Shown: positions 52,401-61,400 of the stretch, one piece after another | Layout of the letters: every line of letters starts with the position of its first letter | Position numbering within the stretch: the first letter of the stretch is position 1 | Assembly (NCBI GenBank): GCA_032622095.1 | Contig: CP136061.1 | Location: forward strand, 40,987,797 to 41,051,796 | DNA from: Siphonodentalium dalli | Lineage: Eukaryota > Mollusca > Scaphopoda > Gadilida > Siphonodentaliidae | Length of the DNA: 64,000 nt | Reading direction: 5' to 3' | Program-made: the position numbers and the translations under genes | The notes under the pieces: model-generated | What the model was told of the DNA's origin: nothing | The model's input: the letters and a program-made list of their open reading frames with translations, nothing else | Database searches by the model: none

Positions 52401-55400
52401 TGAATCGGTAAAATTGTGATGCGCGCGCAACACTGATGGATTTTAGCAGACGTTTCACTTCCGCATTGAGTTTTTTTTTTCTCACTTCCGTGTTTTCTTT
52501 TCCAAATCATGCTTTCTGATGATCAATATACAGACTTTTATAGAGAATTAAGTGCCGACAAATACCAAAAATAACCACAAAAGTTTTATTCCCAAAATTT
52601 GAATAAACATACAGATGGATAATACAAATGTCATTATACAATGTTGTGTACAGTGTGAGTTTTTCTTGTACTTGTCCAGGTTGTGGTTAAAAGTCATATT
52701 GGACTCGACACTGGCGTGTCTCGTCCAATATGACTTTTCACCACAACCTGGACTCGTACAAGAACAACACATACTGTACACAACATTGTATAATAACTTT
52801 ATAATATTCGACAACGATAATTTGAGTTTGAATGAGTTTAATAACATTTATATCACAAGAACGCCATTTTCCTTTTGCTTAACTTACATGTGAACGTGTT
52901 TTCAGTACTGACCATAGGGAACAAACATAATATGTGACGCGAATGACGTTGCATAAAATGTTTAAGTTGCTTGCACAATGTACGGCAGCGCATAGAACAG
53001 TCACTTCCAAAATAATATAATCTTGTTTAAGCAACTTAACTATCGTGTTTAAGCAACTTAGTTTTCGTGTTTAAACAACTTAGATATCGTGTTTAAACAA
53101 CTTAGCTCTCTTGTTTAAATAAATTAGCTATCTTGTTTAAACAACTTAGCTATCTGATTTACACAACTTAGCCATCTTGTTTGAACAACATAGTGAATGA
53201 AGTGACGTCATGGCGTTTGAAGGAAACGGCTGTTTTAAGTTCTTAGAAGAAAATACTACACAAATATCTCTATTTTTGTGCTATCGGACTTTTCTACATT
53301 GAAATTCTTGATAAGTTTTTGCCAGTTTTACAGCTTTTTAATGACATTATTCAAGGATTTTCGTGTGAAAAATTGTTCGACGGTGCTGACGACATTCTCA
53401 CTCTCAGCTGTTCCGGTGTTGACAATACAGCCATGAACAGAAATCATTATGATTCTAAGGACCAAGAACGGGTGTTTTCTTTAAACTCGCCGCACGTAAA
53501 TGGTTGTTGCATCGGGATAACATCTGGATAGAGTTCATTCTGTTGTTGTCTAGTGCGGATCTGTGTCTGTGACTGCGACAGTGTGAGGCCTTGATGATCG
53601 CGTGTGCCGCGTGGAGTAATCAGGAGATAGATCCAAATCGGAGACGTGTGATAATCTAATTTTAAGGCGTCTCAAGAAGTTACTAGATGTGCTCGCACAA
53701 GGATTCAACGTTTACATCGAACTGTCAAAACTGTGTTTAATCATATGTAATCAAATATATATTATAGATCTCAAACGAGCCTATACGGAAAAAATCTCCG
53801 CAAATTTTGTTCTAAATTCGACATCGACTGTTCATATCTTGAATTCAGCATTGCTACATGGGGACTAAATGGACGACCACTATTTGATTATGACTTGATA
53901 GAAATATTAGGCATTCTTCGGGATCAAGCTCTTGGATCAAGTTTGAAAGGCTGATGACTGGAGCGGTTGACTTTCACAGATTCTACACTAGATTGCTGGA
54001 AGCTGTTCGATAATTAAGCCTAAGGAGTCTCACAGTTCGCTCGGATTGTCCCGGAATTATATGTCGAAGTGTCAAAACTATATTTTAAAATCATATGTAA
54101 CCAATCAATTATATAGGTACCGTATCATACGAACAGTCGAACCTATGGAAAGACTAATTCCGTAAATTCATTCTTATTGATTTGAACATATTTATTGTGA
54201 CCCACTATATACAATATATATTACACAGATTAAATATAACAATAATGGTATGAGTGTGGGCACAGAGGATCGGAGCACAAGTTGCCGAACTTATCGGAGC
54301 TCCTCTCCCCTGGCATTCAATTGCTAATAAATTCAAATATCGGAGATGGTTTTAATTCAGGTGTATTGTAGAAGTTAATGTTTAAGTGTGGCTGTTGGAG
54401 TGGCTGTGGTCTCGCAGAATTGGGGTAAGGGAAACTATAACGAGAAAATTCTGATAATTATTAGATTAAGAGATTAAGAGAAACGGTCTGTAGATGAGAT
54501 AAATGATTGTACTGTCTCAAACAGGCGCGCATTTAGCTTTCCACTGTAGTGTTGTACACCAAACAGGAGATCTTTTTCGGAGACAATAGTCACGTTAAGT
54601 TCATCCATACGAGCCCACATCCGATTTCGCGCTACTGCGTACAGAGGTCAACTGAAGAAAAAATGGTTTGCGTCTTCACATGAATTACCACAAGTACAAT
54701 TTGAATGAGCTGAGATGTAGTTTTCATATTTATCAAAGTTTAGGTCGCTACAGTTATTTCTAAGTCTACAGTGCAAAATATTTAATCTCCTTTGACCTGT
54801 ATTGAAATATGGTGGGGGTTTCAAAGTCAGTTCTTTATTACAGAATGTTCTATACATGTTACTTATGATTTCGTCTTTACTTGGTTCTGAAGAGGGGTCA
54901 ACCACTTTTTTGTTATCGGTAGTAGTTTTACATGATAGATTCCATTCAGCTATCACACGCCCTATAACCCTATAGGCTGGTGGCTGTGGGTAGGCATATT
55001 GCTGTAGTGATATTGCGTGGCGGGTTTCTCAACCAAGGTATGTTTTAGATTATAATTGATCAAATACGCTGTAAAAGGTCAGATTTTTTATCACGTCAGA
55101 TGCAGTAATGTCTGATTTATAAGTTGAACCTCTTGGTAACAATTTGGCATTGTAGAATACGTTGTTTGAAGACAAAATATCTCGGATTTTGTCGACTTTT
55201 TCAAACTTTCAAAGTAAACAAACTCCCAAATTTGCTCAGCATGTCGATTTGTAAGTTATTTTCGTGGATACATGTGGTATAATATCTCAGTGACAAGACA
55301 AACATGACTGCGAACTCAAATAATGCATTTTTCAGTTAAAAAAAGCTATTTGACATACTGTCCCGTCAATATTTTGTGGTAGGCATATTGAATAGGCAAA

Positions 55401-58400
55401 CACCGAGAGGATAGACATATGGCAAACACAGACACGCATGTAGCACAATGATCAATAGTGGTTTTAGTCTGAGAAAAACGCTTTTGTGATGCTATATTAT
55501 TCACAGTGTTGTAAATTCACATCGTCCATGAGTCAGGAAACATACACTACTTATTTCCAAGAACTAAATACTGGCAGTTGTAATGTAAAACGTTTTAACT
55601 GTGACAAACTTGCAAAATGGGGTTTTAATTGAAAAAGGGGAAAGTATAGGCCAAACTATTCAGCATATTTTAATGTAAAAAAAAATGAGCCATGCCAGCT
55701 TTGTGCAGTTTTCAGGCTGAATGGTCATGGTCCACTACATATAGATAATATAGCTACCATTTATAGCCAGTTTTATTTTTGGCGTTCTGCGAAAGAACAG
55801 GTTAGCCCGCCACTGGCGTGGTTGGTCTCATGGCTTTGTTCGAAAAAGCAATTGCAACAGCTTCCGAGACACGTATGCTGCACCTAGGTGTAAAATTTCG
55901 TCGAAATCCGCCAGTTTTACCCGATTTGACCTTGAATTGATCAGTAGGCTTCAATATTCGACACGGCAATTGACTGCCGTGAGCCACGGACTGCCGTAAC
56001 AGTTGATAACATGTTCACAATCGGCGGATCTGGCACTGCGGTCAGTCAAAAAACATAACGCGCACGCTATAACTCTGGTATCACAAACGTACGCGGCATC
56101 GGAAGGGTCAGGTTAACTTCCGCCTGGATCCACGTGGCGTGACGTAATTCACAACCACGTGTATTTACCTCGAAAGTGTTAAAATTGCGCGACCGCGACA
56201 CACACAATGGCCCGATAATGGGCACGCATTCCCTGGAATTTCCCAGAAGATATTCATGGGGAGGTCAAGTGACCAATTTTGAAATTTGCTGGTCGCATTC
56301 GTCTGTAGGTCTGAGGAATTCTCGGCTAGATATTGTTACCAACATGATATATTTAAATTAATCCCGCCGTTCACCCCATCACCAACGCGACGTAATTTTG
56401 GTACCATGTGTTGCGTTCTAAAAATAGGTCGATTGCAGTGGATTCGTAGAGATGACGAAATATGAGTTCGACAGAGAATATTGTTTGATCGAAAGCATTT
56501 GAATTAATACGTCACAAGACTCGCCTTGATGCTGGCTAATAGATATTTGTCCCTGCTAGGTGTTGGGAATGTCGTCACACAACACGCTCATGTCTGGATA
56601 CAGTCTTACACGCACACGCTCAGACCCAGACGTAAGAATCACATTACACACATACGCTCTTTATCAATGACTGCGGATAGGAACGCTCTTTAACTATCAA
56701 CGCGATTAACTCCGAAGTGCCGTTTTTTTGTGCCAAATCGGTGCAGCCGTTTTCGAGTCTATAGAGGACAAATATATTTACACATATATTTACGTATAGT
56801 TCTAAAAGATTTGTAACAATTTGTAGGAGACTCGTTACGAAGACACATATGCACTGCTTTCCCATATTTTATATTTTACACTCTCAAATATATTTTTGGT
56901 CACCTGTTAGTGCTGGACAACTCCTTTACAGTCTCATACCCTGTATAAACGCCATACTCATGCTGGGCATTGGTCGACTGCGGAAGTGGTAAAGTACTAT
57001 ATGGTACACATATTGTGTTAATTTTCTTACATTGAGCAGTGTAGCCCATACACTATCTTTACCAACGTCACAAATTACGTCAACTTTATCTTTTGAACAA
57101 GAACTACAAACTTTATTAATAAAGTCGCCTATCAGTTTGATAAAAATGGCTATAAATTACGACAGAAACGAATCAATAAACGCTAAATCTCGATGTTGAA
57201 TAGTTCTTGTGGGTGTAATAAAACACAACCACACATTATGTGTGCGTGGTGAGAAAATTAAATTATGCTGCAAGTTACAACTCGCGCCCCATCGTTGTAA
57301 CGTTGTAACATTCCGCGTAACAAACTCGTGCGTTAATTTTCACGTCATGCACACATATGAGTGGTTCTGTCTATTTTATCTGAATGAATAATCATTCCAG
57401 TCTCCAGCGTGTATTTATAAAATAATATATGCCAGAAGTTGCATAATGTTGGCTTTAAAGTGCTAAATTGGAGCTTGGTCAATACTTACCACGTGCCTAT
57501 ATATATCAACAATGCCACTTGCCTATCATAACAAGTTTGTGCTTTGCCATGAGCCTATCTGCGGGGGCAATATGCCTGTCATAAATTTGTGATATGACAC
57601 TCAGGAAAATCGATATTTTTCCACGAAAAATATGTCTTTTATTGTGGATTTTGGTTTCATTGTATCAATGGAATGTGCATCTAGTGACATGTGTACATGA
57701 AGCCTACATATCGAGATTTCTACCATTTATATTAGGTAGTTTCTTTGATAAACGACAAAAACCGGTTGTAAAATTCGACAAATTAAGTAATACAAAATAT
57801 ATCTAAAGGCACACGGCTATCACAAATGGTGTATGAATACACCAGTCATGGTCCTATCTAATGCCATAAGCGTTCTCGCCGGGTGGATTCCAGAATGTAT
57901 GATTTTCCTCAAATTCTGAGCACACGTGTGAAAACCGCCACACAATATCACTACAGCAATATGCCTACCCACAGCCACCAGCCTATAGGGTTATCGGGCG
58001 TGTATCATGGATGGGACGAAACTCGATTTGAAATGAGTCGTGTTCGTAAAGTAGTTTATGTATCGCAAGGGGTTTCTGATGGAGTATCGAGATGCTTCAG
58101 CGACGGTAGCTGGTAATAGATTGGTGAGGTAGGAAGGGACATGATGAGTAATTATTTTGTTCCAGGTGTGCATTTTATGGAGGTTTCGTCTTTCGCTTAA
58201 TGGGGGCCATCCAAGTTCAAATAAGACTTTTTCATCTGACACCGAACGCGTGAGACCACTTACTATTCTACCAGCGTCTGTGTATAGGCGGTCGAGTTTC
58301 CGGAGGAGGCAATCGGGTGCATTATCCCAAACAACATCTCCGTACTCCATTATAGGAAGTACGTAAGTTTTGAACATTATCTCGAGGGTTTGTCTATTTA

Positions 58401-61400
58401 CAAGAAATTTTATTCTCCTCAGTTGTGACAGTCTGGTTGACACTCGGCTACAAATTTCATTTATATGGGTGTCCCAATGAAGGTTCGATTGTATAGATAC
58501 TCCAAGATGTTTATGACAGTCAACTTGCTCTATATCGTTATCACCAAGTTCGAGATCCAAAGAATCTGTCGAGGGAGTAAGTGAGAACACCATTGATTTT
58601 GTTTTGTCTGCATTGAAAGTAACCAACCATTGTTTTGACCAACAAGAAACTCTATCCAGATCTTCAAAAAGTTCGCGTGTACAGTCATCAAGTGAAGGTT
58701 GGACACTGAAAAAGCAAGTATCATCTGCGTACATGCGAGTTAGGGAATGTATTGTCGTTGCTAGGTCGTTTATATACGTCAAAAATAAAAAAGGTCCAAG
58801 TATTGAACCCTGGGGGACTCCTGCTGGGATACTACGATAATCCGAGAAAGATTTACCAACTAGGACGCGTTGTGATCTGTTACAGAGATAGCTATTCAAC
58901 CAACTGTGGACATTTCCGGCTACTCCGAATTGTTCCAGTTTGAATAACAACCCCCTGTGCCAGACTCTCTCAAATGCTTTGGAAATATCGCAAAAAATTG
59001 CCGACGTATATGACTTCTCATCGAGGGCCTGGCACAGGGTGTGGTATATCTCGAGTAACTGGAAAGTTGTGCTATGTCCAGGAACAAACCCAGATTGGTA
59101 TTGATATAGTATATTATTATTTGAAAAGTGGACCATTAAGTATTTTAGTACAATTTTCTCTAAGATCTTGCTAAGGCACGGGAGTAAGGATATTGGGCGG
59201 TAGTTTTTACAGCTTGATTTGTCATTTTTCTTGTATATAGGGATAACATTTGCTAGCTTCCATTGTGTTGGGAATGCACAAAGTTCAAGCGATTTTTCAA
59301 ATAACGCTTTAAGGGGGGTGGCGATAGCTGGGGTTGTGTATTGGATCATTTTAACAGTAATTCCATCGTGGCCAGATGCTTTATTAGGTTTCAGGGTCCC
59401 AATAGCAGAAATAATATCATCGATAGTGATTTCAATGTCTGTTACTGTGTTACTACATTTCTGGGTGAATGTCGGTAAACTGCACGACCAATCGTCGAGT
59501 TCTGAATTTGAGATGAACGCACCGTTGAGCATTGTCGCTTTGGTGTGATCATCAAATACTAAGTTTCCTTTGTCATTAGTTAGAGGGGGGATAGCGCCCT
59601 TATGCTTAGTTTGCATAATATCCTTTATACAGTGCCAGAAATATTTTGAGGAAGGGTGTTCACGGACATTTTTTTGTAGTGTTTGTTCATAACGGGCTCT
59701 GGCATATTTTTTCATATTATTGACAGTATTTCGAGCTTTTTTGAATTTGGACAAGTCAGTTTCTTTTTTTGATTTCAAAGCAATTTTACGCAGTCTATCT
59801 CTTTTCCGAATCATCGTTCTCAATTCTGAAGTGAACCAATGTTTGTCTTTAGGTCTTATTAAAACTTTTGATTGTGGAACAGTTTGGTCCATAATTTCGA
59901 GAAATTTGGTGGTAAAAATATCAGTCGCCAAGTCTATGTCAGGTGCTGTTTCGATAGCGTGCAACCACTCTGGATCATTAATGAGCTTTATAGCTTCATC
60001 GAATTTGCCTCTGTCATAATTCCTAACTAGTCGGGGGAAGGGGACATTAGAGTCCGAGTCATATTTTAAGTACCCAATGACCGCGCAGTGGTCTGATATG
60101 GATCTTCCAAAGTCAATCACTTCGGATTGACATGTAACATTGTCGTTCACGATGATGGGATCTAGTAGAGTGGAAGTTGTCGATGTCACTCTGGTTGGTG
60201 ATTCAATGACGTTTCGCAGACTATAAAATGATATGGTTTCTCTGATTTTTGATAATTCATTCTTAATTCGACAACGACTGTGCTTTTAATTCCACTAAGG
60301 ACGTTCGGTTTCGTGACTGTGACAATTCACTTTATTATTAATTTGTCAATTTTGTGCACGGCGTGAACTGTATAAAGTGTATTATTTACTCTTCTTCTAG
60401 AAGAGGTTCCTCGAAAATCAGCGGGGGAATTTCACAACAAGACAAGACATAGCTAACTTGTTTACACAACATAGCTATATATTTTTAAGCAACATAACTA
60501 TCTTGTTTAAACATCATAGCTATCTTGTTTAAAGACGTTAGCTTTCTTGTTTAAAAAACAGAGCTATCTCCTTTAAACAACTCAGCTAATTCGTTTAAAC
60601 AACATAGCTATATTGTTTAAACAACTGAGCTATATTTTATAACCAACTTACCTATCTTGTTTAAACAACATAGCTATATTGTTTAAACAACTGAGCTATA
60701 TTGTATAAACAACTTACTTACCTTCTTTATAATAGCTGTCCACATGAACATGCCACCCCGTTATGTCGCCTTCTCTCGATGTACATTTAGGCAGTAATTT
60801 CCCCAACAGTTGTGAACTGTTTATATCCACTAATGGTGTTCCATACCAGTGGGCAAACTTATCCGCTGGTTGTGACATTGTCAAACTTTACAAAATAATG
60901 CATTTTCACAACCAGCGGATACGTTTGCCCACTAGTATGGAATACTTGGCTCCATTAGTGGATATAAACAGTTCACATCTGTTGGTGAAATTACTGCCTA
61001 TATGCACATTGAGAGAAGGCGACATAATGCAGTGGAATGTTCACGTGGATAGTTATTACATACACAATCACCAGTCACGTATCTTACCTCATTGGTCAAT
61101 GGATATACTTTATTGGCCTCCCTTGTCGTTTAAACAAGACAGTATTATTTTGGAAAAGGCGAGTCTACGTTGCCGTAATAATGAACCATAAATGGTGTTT
61201 AAAACCTGATAAATGCACTCGGAAACCAAATAGTGTATACATTGGGATGGAATTGTTCAACTAGTACTGCAACCTATCAACATATCCCAACATTTCACAC
61301 ATAACCTGAACTTCAAACTATCAGAAAAATTTCAATAAGTTTTCTGTTTTTATTTACTACTGATGTAGTGTAAGGCATGCCCGATGTCCATCCAATCTGA

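Larger units (their letters stand above)
54180..60446 (-). mobile_element. CR1/Jockey-like non-LTR retrotransposon, 5'-truncated and interrupted
   Basis: Minus-strand element. It has the C-terminal end of an APE-type endonuclease (about 60189-60050, SDHCAV), a full reverse transcriptase (to 58008), then the C-terminal region at 54474-54950 after a 3-kb DNA-element insertion, and a 3' region to roughly 54180 (an AATAAA-type string occurs there). It lies in the 10.4-kb cadherin intron. Clade assignment is from motif style only. Confidence 0.8.

Noticed and set aside
53815-53952. Start of a plus-strand endonuclease (twin-priming inversion of the retrotransposon)
   Set aside because: Similarity is only impressionistic, and an inverted 5' piece should lie beyond 60300, not at the 3' side of the element.
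58157-60019. Several plus-strand ORFs of 60-110 codons
   Set aside because: They are antisense shadows of the reverse transcriptase ORF.
60763-61191. 142-codon plus-strand ORF
   Set aside because: It runs across both arms of an inverted repeat, and the coding-like arm reads on the minus strand.
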